57,570 nt of DNA from Deltaproteobacteria bacterium GWA2_45_12 (GTDB lineage Bacteria; UBA10199), in contig MGPH01000037.1 in NCBI GenBank assembly GCA_001797365.1, positions 9,897-67,466 on the forward strand, read 5' to 3'. The notes beneath the pieces are model-generated. The model had not been told where the DNA came from. It was given only the letters and a program-made list of their open reading frames with translations, and searched no databases. Numbering within the stretch: position 1 is the stretch's first letter; every line of letters begins with the position of its first letter. The position numbers were made by a program, and so were the translations under genes. Below, piece by piece: positions 9,108 to 17,547 of this stretch.

Positions 9108-9155
9108 AACGCCTTCTTTGTCAGGTGAAACAACCAAAATGGAGGTTTTAATCCC

Positions 9156-9701
9156 ATGACCACTCAACGTTACGTAAGTGCTTCTTCCAACAAATCTTCA
9201 AAAGTTCCGAGCCTGCCTTTTAAGGTGGGTGATATGGCCGTCTATCCCGCTCATGGCGTGGGTGAGGTGACCGGTATTGAATCTCGTGAAATTTCCGGTT
9301 CCAAACAAATATTTTATGTTCTTCAAATTCTCGATAGCGGCATGAAAATCATGGTGCCTACCACCAATGTGAATGCTGTGGGTTTGCGAGAAATTATTTC
9401 TGAATCAGAAGTAAAGGCTGTATACGCTATTTTAAAAGAACGCGATGTTGCCATTGATAATCAAACCTGGAACCGTCGCTACCGTGAATACATGGACAAA
9501 ATCAAAACCGGTTCGGTCTATGAAATTGCCGAGGTGTATCGTGATTTGTCCCTGCTTAAGAGCGAAAAGGAATTGTCTTTTGGTGAACGCAAAATGTTGG
9601 ACACAGCAAAGAATCTTTTGGTCAAAGAACTCGCTTTTGCCGAAGATTGCGATGAGGATGAAATTGAAGAAAAGCTGGAAGACATTTTTGCTGATGAATA
9701 A
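9156..9701 (+). CDS. CarD family transcriptional regulator
   Basis: A 181-residue protein. Residues 20-85 (FKVGDMAVYPAHGVGEVTGIE, MVPTTNVNAVGLREI) form the CarD/RID Tudor-like domain that binds the RNA polymerase beta subunit; the rest is the helical DNA-binding region, with an acidic end (EDCDEDEIEEKLEDIFADE). CarD proteins modulate open-complex stability at housekeeping promoters; in Myxococcus a CarD acts in light and development responses. GGAGG lies about 10 bases before the ATG, a rather long spacing. Single-gene unit, closed by a strong terminator. The extra N-terminal 17 residues are Ser/Lys-rich. Confidence 0.93.
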   Translation: MTTQRYVSASSNKSSKVPSLPFKVGDMAVYPAHGVGEVTGIESREISGSKQIFYVLQILDSGMKIMVPTTNVNAVGLREIISESEVKAVYAILKERDVAIDNQTWNRRYREYMDKIKTGSVYEIAEVYRDLSLLKSEKELSFGERKMLDTAKNLLVKELAFAEDCDEDEIEEKLEDIFADE

Positions 9702-9727
9702 TTAAACCAATTGTAAAAAATCAGATT

Positions 9728-9759
9728 AAAAAACCCCCTCCCTTGAGAGGGGTTTTTTA
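9728..9759 (+). terminator. Rho-independent terminator of carD
   Basis: AAAACCCC and GGGGTTTT arms, with CTC/GAG inside, followed by six T residues. Confidence 0.9.
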
Positions 9760-9911
9760 TTGCCCAGTGTGTGTTAATTTGACACGTAAGTGTTTAAACT
9801 TTGTCACTTTTTTTGATTTGGATCGCTTGAACTAAGGGGGTGTCAAAAAAATGATTTCAAAAAAAGATAAGTTATTCCAATAACATAAGGTGTTAGTGCC
9901 AAAAAAAAAGA

Positions 9912-9940
9912 GTGACAATTTTTTGAAACCCCTTTACACT
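9912..9940 (+). promoter_or_regulatory. Candidate sigma-70 promoter of the kinase-activator cluster
   Basis: GTGACA, 17 bases, TACACT, about 60 bases before the kinase start. Upstream, TGACACGTAAGTGTT and TTATTCCAATAA are small palindromes that could bind a regulator. A sequence with TAAGTGTT and TGACACG also precedes carD (about 9046-9062). Confidence 0.45.
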
Positions 9941-10002
9941 TACTCCCTACCTGCCGTTTTGTTGGAGATCAAGATACTTAAGTTTTAAGGAGAATTACCC
10001 AT

Positions 10003-11202
10003 ATGGTGGTAAGCGCAATGCCTATGGAAGCTTTTACGCCTTCTGAAAAGAGTCAAAAAGCTGAAGGAATGGATTTCTTTGTTCGTGAGCTTAAAGAACA
10101 AGAGAAAAAAATTCGTGATTTGGAGCAACTGGTAGAAACCATTGGTCGTGGGAAGTACATGTGGGAGTCGACCTTTGATGCCATTGCAGATCCGGTGATG
10201 ATTGTTTCTCCAGAATATAAAATTCTACGTGCCAATAAAGCCGCTGCCAATGCAGGAAACATTGATGTTCGTAAAATGATTGGAACAACCTGCTACGAAA
10301 CATTGGCTGGTTTTAAGAAACCTTGCCGGGGTTGTCCTTTAAAAGAAACGATTAAATCAAAAAGCAATCAAACTTTTTCTCTTGACCCTTTTTTAAATGG
10401 GGGGAGGCATTATCAGGTGCACTCCTATCATATTCGTTCTGAGTTGGCGCCGGATCAGGTGGTGCTTTACTATCGGGATGTAACCCAGGAAAAAAAGTTG
10501 CATCGCGAGCTTTTACAAATTGAAAAAATGGCCGCCATTGGCACTTTGGCTGGGGGGGTGGCTCATGAGATCAATAATCCTTTGGGTGGAATTCTGGCTT
10601 TCGTGCAATTGGTGATGCGGGAAATAGCCAAAGATCATCCATCTCAAAACGATCTGAAAGAAATAGAAGAAGCGGCACTTCGCTGCAAACGCATCGTCCA
10701 AGATTTGCTTGATTTTTCCCGTCAACATCGCGATGAAAAATTTGGCCCCATTATTTTAAATGACATCATTGAAAAGATGGTCCCCTTAATTAAAATTCAG
10801 GCCAAAAATATCGGTGTCGAAATCAACCTCAAATTTGATCCCCATCTTTTACCCGTGGAAGGAAGCTCACACAAATTACAACAGGTTTTCCTCAATTTGA
10901 TCACCAATGCTTATTACGCCATGAAAAAAGGGGGCGTACTCACCATTAAAACCTACATGAATGCATCCAAGACAAAAGTTTTGTGCGATGTGAATGATAC
11001 AGGGGAGGGAATTCCTTCCGCCATTTCAGATAAAATTTTTGATCCTTACTTTACCACCAAAAAACAAGGGGAAGGGACGGGCCTGGGCTTGTCCATCACC
11101 TATGGCATTATTCAAGAACACAAAGGACATATCGATGTTTTTAGCAAATTAGGGGTGGGAACAACGTTTACTTTTTCTTTTCCAGTGTCGGGGAATGGTT
11201 AA
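10003..11202 (+). CDS. Cytoplasmic PAS-domain sensor histidine kinase
   Basis: A 399-residue kinase without membrane segments. A short coiled coil (residues 26-47) leads to a PAS domain (about 55-165), then HisKA with VAHEINNPL (H188 the phospho-acceptor), then the HATPase domain with N-box ITNAYYAM, G1 DTGEGIP and G2 GTGLGLS. The PAS carries C97 and a CxxC (C108, C111; PCRGCPL), a recurring pattern in anaerobe kinases that may bind metal or sense redox. TAAGGAG precedes the ATG. The NtrC-type regulator 21 bases downstream is the obvious partner. This first gene probably starts an operon running at least to 14027. Confidence 0.93.
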   Translation: MVVSAMPMEAFTPSEKSQKAEGMDFFVRELKEQEKKIRDLEQLVETIGRGKYMWESTFDAIADPVMIVSPEYKILRANKAAANAGNIDVRKMIGTTCYETLAGFKKPCRGCPLKETIKSKSNQTFSLDPFLNGGRHYQVHSYHIRSELAPDQVVLYYRDVTQEKKLHRELLQIEKMAAIGTLAGGVAHEINNPLGGILAFVQLVMREIAKDHPSQNDLKEIEEAALRCKRIVQDLLDFSRQHRDEKFGPIILNDIIEKMVPLIKIQAKNIGVEINLKFDPHLLPVEGSSHKLQQVFLNLITNAYYAMKKGGVLTIKTYMNASKTKVLCDVNDTGEGIPSAISDKIFDPYFTTKKQGEGTGLGLSITYGIIQEHKGHIDVFSKLGVGTTFTFSFPVSGNG

Positions 11203-11223
11203 AAAAATGAAAAGGGGAAATTT

Positions 11224-12615
11224 ATGACTATGAAAGGCCGTATTCTTGTTGTTGATGACGAAGAAGTGATTGTCAAAGCATTGGTTAAGTATTTAACCCA
11301 GGAAGGATTTGATGTTGAAAGCGCTCCAGATGGCCCCCAGGCCATTGAAATGTGCAAGGACAAGCACTTCGATCTCATATTAACTGATCTGAAAATGCCA
11401 TCGATGGATGGTATTGAGCTTATCAAAGAAGCCAAAAAGATAAGCCCGGACCTTAGTTTTATTGTGATGACGGGGCATGGTTCCATTAACAATGCTGTGC
11501 AAGCCATGAAGGTGGGTGCCTTTCATTACATTACGAAACCCTTTGAGTTAGAGGATGTGAAACACACCATTTTAAAGGCGCTTGAAAATTCTAGTCTCAG
11601 TTACGAAAACAGATTATTGCGCAAGCAGGTTAAAACCCGTTACGGCATGGACAATATCATTGGAGCCAGTGAAGAACTGGAAGAAGTCTTTAAACTGGTG
11701 GAAAAAGTGGCTGAAACGGATTCGACAGTTCTTATTCTGGGTGAATCAGGAACCGGGAAAGAACTCATTGCCCGCGCCATTCATTATAATAGTGCCCGGT
11801 CGGGCAAACCCTTGGTTACTGTTAACTGCGGAGCCATTCCTGAAAACCTTCTTGAATCAGAATTATTTGGACATGTGAAAGGTTCATTTACAGGGGCCAC
11901 TCACACTAAAATGGGACGGTTTGAAATGGCCAATGGGGGAACTATTTTCTTGGACGAAATCGGAGACATGAGTTTAAAGCTTCAGGTCAAGCTCTTGCGT
12001 GTTCTTCAAGAAAGAAAATTTGAGCCTGTTGGGTCCACCAAAACAGTTGAAACGGATGTGCGTGTAATTGCGGCAACAAACCGTAATCTTGAAGATCTTG
12101 TGAACAAGGGGGAGTTTAGGGAAGATCTCTATTACCGACTGAATGTGATTCCCATCAACATACCGCCCTTGCGTCAACGCGTGTGTGATATTCCCATTTT
12201 GGTAGAACATTTTCTAAAAAGCTACTCACAGAGTAACGGGGTGAAGGAACCCAAAATTTCCCAGGAGCTCATGAGTCTTTTAATGAACTACAAATGGCCA
12301 GGCAATGTACGCGAACTTGAAAACACCATGGAACGCCTGGTGGTATTGCGTCCCGGGCAGGAAATACAGGTTTCAGATTTGCCGGATAAATTTTTGAATG
12401 TATCCGATTCATTGTTCAAAAATTCGGCCCTTCATATCCCTGAGGCAGGCATCAATCTTAAAAATGCGGTGAATGATTTTGAAAACACCCTCATTTTAAA
12501 AGCCCTGGAAAAAACCGGATGGAATAAAAACAGGGCGGCCACGCTTCTTAAGCTGAATCGAACAACTCTGGTTGAAAAAATAAAGAAGAAACAACTTGAA
12601 AGATACACAAGTTAG
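11224..12615 (+). CDS. NtrC-family sigma-54 response regulator (complete receiver)
   Basis: 463 residues: receiver (1-125), AAA+ sigma-54 activator domain (about 145-370), Fis-type helix-turn-helix at the C-terminus (NRAATLLKLNRTTLVEKIKKK). The receiver is intact: DD at 11-12, phospho-acceptor D55 in LTDLKMPS, T83 and K105. Walker A GESGTGKE is at 173-180; the sigma-54 contact loop reads GSFTGA. It should therefore respond to phosphorylation, most simply by the kinase encoded 21 bases upstream, and open sigma-54 promoters. It carries GGGGAAA as ribosome site. Confidence 0.95.
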   Translation: MTMKGRILVVDDEEVIVKALVKYLTQEGFDVESAPDGPQAIEMCKDKHFDLILTDLKMPSMDGIELIKEAKKISPDLSFIVMTGHGSINNAVQAMKVGAFHYITKPFELEDVKHTILKALENSSLSYENRLLRKQVKTRYGMDNIIGASEELEEVFKLVEKVAETDSTVLILGESGTGKELIARAIHYNSARSGKPLVTVNCGAIPENLLESELFGHVKGSFTGATHTKMGRFEMANGGTIFLDEIGDMSLKLQVKLLRVLQERKFEPVGSTKTVETDVRVIAATNRNLEDLVNKGEFREDLYYRLNVIPINIPPLRQRVCDIPILVEHFLKSYSQSNGVKEPKISQELMSLLMNYKWPGNVRELENTMERLVVLRPGQEIQVSDLPDKFLNVSDSLFKNSALHIPEAGINLKNAVNDFENTLILKALEKTGWNKNRAATLLKLNRTTLVEKIKKKQLERYTS

Positions 12616-12632
12616 AATGAAAGTAGTTTTTC

Positions 12633-14027
12633 ATGAGCCAGTCAGGTTGTGATTTTTTGTTTGTCGATCCAGACGGTGATGTTCTTTTCTCCCTTACTCA
12701 AAAGGCTTCCCAGCAAGGATGGTCTTTTAAGACATGCACCAGGGCCCAAGCTGCTTTGGATATCCTTGAAAAAGAACAAATTAAAGTTGTTGTTGCCGAA
12801 CTGAATCTTCCCGATTTTTCATCCCTTCAAATTCTTGAATGGCTTCAAACACAGGCGATGAAGCCTGAAGTCATTTTAATGACCGCGCAGGCCAGTGTGG
12901 AAACGGCTATCAAAGCCATGAAGATGCATGCTTTTGACTATTTGATGAAACCATTTTCAGAAAATGAGGCTGTTGTTTTTTGCATGCGACAGGCTCTCGA
13001 TAAATATCATCTGGTGAATAAGATGACTTCTGGGAATACGCAGGGCACGGAGTTTTTATTTTCAGGCATTGTTGGGCAAAGCCAAAAACTAAAAGCCGTG
13101 CTCGATATGGTAACCAATGTAGTCCAAAGTGATACCACCGTTTTAATTTTGGGAGAGTCAGGCACAGGCAAAGAGCTGGTGGCCAAGGCTCTTCATCAGT
13201 TGAGCCACCGTAAAGATAAGCCTTTTGTTGCTATTCATTGTGCGGCCATGCCAGAAACGCTTCTTGAAAGTGAACTTTTTGGATATGTGCGCGGTTCTTT
13301 TACAGACGCAGGTGATGACAAAGAAGGTTTATTTGAAGTGGCTAATGGTGGAATTGTTTTTTTGGATGAAATTGGGGAAATGACCCTGACGACCCAAGTC
13401 AAATTGTTGCGTGTTTTGCAGGAAGGGGAAGTAAGACGTGTCGGGGATACTGTTTCAAAAAAAGTGGATGTGCGCATTGTGGCAGCCACAAACTCCGATT
13501 TAACAGACATGGTGGCCAAAGGTCTTTTTAGGGAAGATCTTTTTTATCGGCTTAATGTTATTGCGGTAACATTGCCACCCTTGCGTGAACGTGGGGAAGA
13601 TATTATTTTACTGGCGAATCATTTTCTTCACAAAATAGCCTCCAAGCTAAACAAGCCGGTTCATAAACTTTCTGTGGATGCTTTGGAAGCTTTAAAGGTC
13701 TATCCATGGCCTGGCAATATTCGAGAACTTGAAAATACCATCGAGCGGGCTGTTGTTTTAAGTGAAGAAGATACCATTCGTGCTAAAAATTTAACTCCAT
13801 CCATTCTGTCCCGGTCTTTTTATACGCCTCCTGTCCCCAATGAAAATTTGAGTTTTCTGGCCTATAAAGAAGCCAAAAAAAGGGCTGTTGACCAATTCAA
13901 CAGTGGTTACATTACAGACCTAGTCGACCGCTGTCAGGGGAACATGACTCAAGCTGCCCTGAAAGCCGGCATGGATCGCAGTAATTTCAAAAAAATATTC
14001 AAAAAATATATCAAAACAAAATCTTAA
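12633..14027 (+). CDS. NtrC-family sigma-54 activator with altered receiver
   Basis: 464 residues with the same receiver, AAA+ and helix-turn-helix layout as its upstream neighbour, from which it is 17 bases away. The phospho-acceptor aspartate is replaced by glutamate (E56 in VVAELNLP), while the acidic pocket (VDPDGD) and the lysine (LMKPF) remain. Asp-to-Glu changes sometimes mimic phosphorylation, so the protein may be active without a kinase. Walker A GESGTGKE is intact; the sigma-54 loop reads GSFTDA, a variant also seen in functional activators. The ribosome site is weak, suggesting coupling. Confidence 0.93.
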   Translation: MSQSGCDFLFVDPDGDVLFSLTQKASQQGWSFKTCTRAQAALDILEKEQIKVVVAELNLPDFSSLQILEWLQTQAMKPEVILMTAQASVETAIKAMKMHAFDYLMKPFSENEAVVFCMRQALDKYHLVNKMTSGNTQGTEFLFSGIVGQSQKLKAVLDMVTNVVQSDTTVLILGESGTGKELVAKALHQLSHRKDKPFVAIHCAAMPETLLESELFGYVRGSFTDAGDDKEGLFEVANGGIVFLDEIGEMTLTTQVKLLRVLQEGEVRRVGDTVSKKVDVRIVAATNSDLTDMVAKGLFREDLFYRLNVIAVTLPPLRERGEDIILLANHFLHKIASKLNKPVHKLSVDALEALKVYPWPGNIRELENTIERAVVLSEEDTIRAKNLTPSILSRSFYTPPVPNENLSFLAYKEAKKRAVDQFNSGYITDLVDRCQGNMTQAALKAGMDRSNFKKIFKKYIKTKS

Positions 14028-14105
14028 CCGGTAAACTTGTTTAAAATTTTTTTCAATTATTTCTAGTTTGACTCTTTTTTTTGGATATGGTCCATAAGAG
14101 TTTTC

Positions 14106-15515
14106 ATGCCTATGACTAAAGAACTTGTCCTTCTCTGCGGTACTTATACAAAAGCCCTTGAGGATATTCCCTCTGTTCTGGCCAAAGAAGGTTTAAAAAC
14201 CCAGAATGTTTTGCCCCATGAATTGGTTCCTCAAATTTCCCAGGCTCAAGGGGATCTGGTTGTATTAAGCTTTCCCAAAAATGAACTCGATGCGGTTTTT
14301 CCCTTGGTGGAAGCCATCAAGCAGGAAAATGACAGCCTTCCCATTTTTGTTGTTTCTGACAACGACCAGGCCGGCCCTGCTGTCAGTCTTATTAAAAAAG
14401 GGGTGGCTGAATATATTTCTTACCCGCTTGATAAATCGTTTAAAAATCTGGTCCAGCATGCTCTTCGTTATTACAACCTCACCAAAAAAGTTTTTTTGTT
14501 GGAAGATAGATTAGGGATTGCCACTTCTTTTGAAGGAATGATCGGTCGCAGTGAAAGAATGATTGAAAATTTCAGGATGATCCAGGCCGTGGCCAAGTCG
14601 AATGCCACGGTTCTCATCACAGGAGAGTCCGGTACAGGCAAAGAACTTGTGGCCAAGGCCATTCACCGGCGCTCTGACCGCGCCTCTTTTCGTTTTATTG
14701 ACCTCAATTGCGGAGCCATTCCGCGTGACCTTCTGGAAAATGAATTGTTTGGCCATGAGCGGGGAGCTTTTACGGGGGCCCATAAAAGATATCAGGGTAG
14801 TTTTGAGGCGGCGCATCGGGGAACGCTTTTTTTGGATGAAATTAGCGAAATGGATCCCCTGCTTCAGGTGAAATTATTGCGCGTACTCCAGGAACGCAGC
14901 TTCATGCGTATTGGGGGCACTGAAAAAATTGATGTGGATGTACGCATTGTGGCGGCCACCAACCGCAATCTGCACGAATCCATCGAAAAAGGTCTCTTTC
15001 GTGAAGATCTTTTCTATCGTTTGAATGTGGTGAATATTAACATTCCTTCGCTTCGCGACCGGCGTGCAGATATTCCCCTTTTAGCCCATCACTTTTTGGA
15101 ACTTTATTCGGCTAAAAATAACCGTATTTTTCTTGATTTTGCGGATGACTGCATGGAAGCCCTTATCAATTATGACTGGCCGGGCAATGTGCGCGAATTA
15201 GAAAACACAATCGAACGTGTGGTTGTGTTGCATAACGACAGCCAGGTTAAACTTAAATTTTTATCCAAACAAATCCAGCGCGTGAGTCGTGCCATCAGTT
15301 TTAAGGAGGTTGCCAGGTCGGGCATGAGTTTGGATGATTCAAAAATTATTCCTTTAGATGATCTGGAACGCAAAGCCATTGAAGGGGCGCTTATCAAATT
15401 TCAGGGCAATATCGGGGTTGCGGCCAAAAAGCTTCAGATAGGGCAGGCCACTCTTTATCGAAAAGTAAAAAAGTACGGGCTTATTCAATTGGGAAAACTG
15501 GCCAAGGAAATTTAA
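14106..15515 (+). CDS. NtrC-family sigma-54 activator with pseudo-receiver
   Basis: 469 residues. The first 125 have a receiver-like alternation of strands and helices but no acidic pocket, a serine region where the aspartate should be (VVLSFPKNEL) and tyrosine in place of the lysine (YISYPLD), so phosphorylation is unlikely. The AAA+ domain is complete: GESGTGKE, canonical GAFTGA, and a Fis-like C-terminal helix-turn-helix (NIGVAAKKLQIGQATLYRKVKKYGL). A 78-base gap separates it from the previous gene, so it may have its own promoter. Only 3 bases separate it from the STAS gene, linking it to the partner-switching pair. Confidence 0.93.
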   Translation: MPMTKELVLLCGTYTKALEDIPSVLAKEGLKTQNVLPHELVPQISQAQGDLVVLSFPKNELDAVFPLVEAIKQENDSLPIFVVSDNDQAGPAVSLIKKGVAEYISYPLDKSFKNLVQHALRYYNLTKKVFLLEDRLGIATSFEGMIGRSERMIENFRMIQAVAKSNATVLITGESGTGKELVAKAIHRRSDRASFRFIDLNCGAIPRDLLENELFGHERGAFTGAHKRYQGSFEAAHRGTLFLDEISEMDPLLQVKLLRVLQERSFMRIGGTEKIDVDVRIVAATNRNLHESIEKGLFREDLFYRLNVVNINIPSLRDRRADIPLLAHHFLELYSAKNNRIFLDFADDCMEALINYDWPGNVRELENTIERVVVLHNDSQVKLKFLSKQIQRVSRAISFKEVARSGMSLDDSKIIPLDDLERKAIEGALIKFQGNIGVAAKKLQIGQATLYRKVKKYGLIQLGKLAKEI

Positions 15516-15518
15516 TGT

Positions 15519-15863
15519 ATGATTACAGCCGCCGCGGAAAAAGATGGGGTTTTGGTTTTGGTTTTGGAAGGAAATCTGGAAATATCCAAGCAATCCAAGC
15601 TTAAGGATGAACTTCAAAAGCAAATAGCTCTTTCTTCCAACATGCAAATTCTTGTCGATTTACGCAAAGTCTCCTTTGTGGATAGCGCTTGTTTGGGTGT
15701 GTTTATTGGGCTGGCCAGGCAGGTGCGTAAGGATGGTGGAGATATCAGGCTTGCGGGTCTTAACGATGAAGTGATGGCTATTTTTCAGATGACCCGGTTA
15801 GACAAGGTCTTCCAGATTTTTGCTGCCAATGAGCAAGGTATTTCCTCATACCAATCTTCATGA
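15519..15863 (+). CDS. STAS-domain anti-sigma factor antagonist (RsbV/SpoIIAA-like)
   Basis: 114 residues forming one STAS domain. VSFVDSACLGVF holds the serine (S56) that partner kinases phosphorylate; LVDLRKV is the preceding strand. In partner switching the unphosphorylated form binds the HATPase kinase. The gene sits between an activator and a fused kinase-phosphatase whose start overlaps its stop by 4 bases, so it is surely the substrate of that protein. Confidence 0.92.
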   Translation: MITAAAEKDGVLVLVLEGNLEISKQSKLKDELQKQIALSSNMQILVDLRKVSFVDSACLGVFIGLARQVRKDGGDIRLAGLNDEVMAIFQMTRLDKVFQIFAANEQGISSYQSS

Positions 15864-17539
15864 AAAATTCAAACCTAAGATGGTCTTTTTCTTTTTCAAA
15901 CGAAGGGGCCATTCTATCCTCGTTTGAAAAAATCCTTAAAAAAGTCATTACCAAACAAAACAAGCGTTATTTTTCCAAACAATTCATTCAGGATTTGCTG
16001 ACTGCTTTTACAGAAGGGGTCGCCAATGCCATTCGGCATGCCCATGAGCTTGAAAAACACGGCAAGATAGAATGCACCTTGTGTGTTGATGCCCAGGGGG
16101 TTGAGATGACCATTGAAGACCATGGCCCCGGCTTTAACCTGACCCGTGTTCCCCTTCCAAAATTTAGGACTTATGCTGAAAGTGGGCGAGGGGTGTTCAT
16201 GATGCGCCAGCTCATGGATACTGTTTCTTATCAGCGGGGCTCTAAAAAAAATAAACTTATCCTGAAACGATCTTTTGTAAATGCCGGTTCGGGGGATGTT
16301 GATTTGCTTTATGAAATAAGCGATGCCATTTTGCAGAGTCCCAATCCGGAACATGCCTACGATATTATCCTGGAAAAAATGGTGGGGGTTTTCGGTGTGG
16401 AAAAAGCCTCCATTCTTCGATACGATCCTGAACTTAAAAAATTAAAAGTTGTTGCCAGCCGTGGTTTAAAGAAGAATGTCAAGGAACTGACCCTTATTCG
16501 CCCCGGGGAAGGTATTTCGGGGTATGTGTTTCAACATGCCAAGCCCTGTTTGATTGAAGACATGGAAAAAAACCAGTCGGGATGGCGAAAAAAGAAAAAA
16601 TACAAGAGCCGTTCTTTTATTTCGGCACCCCTTGTGTGCTTTCCCATGATCAGGCAGGAAACCCTGGGTGTTATCAACATGACCGATCGTATCAACGGCA
16701 AACCCTTTACCAAAAAGGATTTACGCCTACTGACGACCATTGCTAATCAGGCCACGGCCTATCTTCATATTTGCCAGTTTCATTCCAAGGCCAAAAAGGC
16801 GGAAGTACTTAACCGTGAACTTGAAATTGCCCGAAAAATTCAACAAAGCTATCTTCCCTCCAAACCTCCCCAGGTTTCCGGGTTTGAGCTGGCCGGATGG
16901 TGCGATATGGCCCAATCGGTGGGAGGGGATTATTATGATTTTTTACCGGCAGAGGATGGTTCGCTCTATGTCGTGGTGGCCGACGTTTCCGGGCACGATG
17001 TGGCGGCAGCCCTTACCATGGCCAACTTGCGCAGCAATCTGAAGGCCCATCTCACAAACAATGCAGACCCGGGTGTTGTGCTAGAGCTTTTGAATAAAAG
17101 CCTATTTGACGATCTTGTGCGGCATGATCAATTTATTTCAATCGTTCTCGCAAAATTTTCACAAAATCGGGATGAAGTCTTTATTGCCAATGCAGGACAT
17201 CCGTATCCCTTTTTATTAAGGGAGGGGAAGTCTGTCTCTGTTTTCCCCAATCTGGCTTCACAATCCGTCTTGGGGACAATCCAGAATGAAAAATACAAAA
17301 TGCTTCCGTTTAAGCTTTCTTCCGGGGACACTCTTGTTTTTTTTACGGATGGGATTCTTGAAATGATGGGACAGAAAGGGAGTCGATTGGGTCGGATGGG
17401 ATGGACCCAATTACTGGAAAATCATGCATCCAAATCGTTGGCATCCATGATAGCCGCGCTCCAAGAAGATCTGACTTCCTTTAGAGGGCCCATGGCTCCC
17501 CACGATGATGTCACTGCCGCTTTTGTCCGGTTGCAATAA
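15860..17539 (+). CDS. Fused anti-sigma kinase - GAF - PP2C phosphatase
   Basis: 559 residues. Residues 1-140 are an RsbW-type HATPase (EGVANAIRHAH, DHGPGF, SGRGVFMMRQL). Residues 150-300 are a GAF domain (AYDIILEKMVGVFGVEKASIL). Residues 320-559 are an RsbU/SpoIIE-type PP2C phosphatase, with an RsbU-like linker (REIEIARKIQQ-type, here RELEIARKIQQSYLP), GGDYYDF, ADVSGHD and FTDGILEM carrying metal-binding aspartates. One polypeptide can thus both phosphorylate and dephosphorylate the STAS protein, with GAF as the sensor. It overlaps the STAS gene by ATGA. No sigma-B-type factor lies nearby, so the final target is open. Confidence 0.93.
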   Translation: MKNSNLRWSFSFSNEGAILSSFEKILKKVITKQNKRYFSKQFIQDLLTAFTEGVANAIRHAHELEKHGKIECTLCVDAQGVEMTIEDHGPGFNLTRVPLPKFRTYAESGRGVFMMRQLMDTVSYQRGSKKNKLILKRSFVNAGSGDVDLLYEISDAILQSPNPEHAYDIILEKMVGVFGVEKASILRYDPELKKLKVVASRGLKKNVKELTLIRPGEGISGYVFQHAKPCLIEDMEKNQSGWRKKKKYKSRSFISAPLVCFPMIRQETLGVINMTDRINGKPFTKKDLRLLTTIANQATAYLHICQFHSKAKKAEVLNRELEIARKIQQSYLPSKPPQVSGFELAGWCDMAQSVGGDYYDFLPAEDGSLYVVVADVSGHDVAAALTMANLRSNLKAHLTNNADPGVVLELLNKSLFDDLVRHDQFISIVLAKFSQNRDEVFIANAGHPYPFLLREGKSVSVFPNLASQSVLGTIQNEKYKMLPFKLSSGDTLVFFTDGILEMMGQKGSRLGRMGWTQLLENHASKSLASMIAALQEDLTSFRGPMAPHDDVTAAFVRLQ

Positions 17540-17547
17540 GTCAAGCT

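Noticed and set aside
9750-9766. GG-N10-GC spacing after carD
   Set aside because: It is made by the terminator's G run and T run; TGGCA and TTGCW are not both present.
13290-13320. GSFTDA loop of the second activator as loss of sigma-54 contact
   Set aside because: GAFTDA-like variants occur in functional activators and the rest of the AAA+ domain is intact, so inactivity cannot be claimed.
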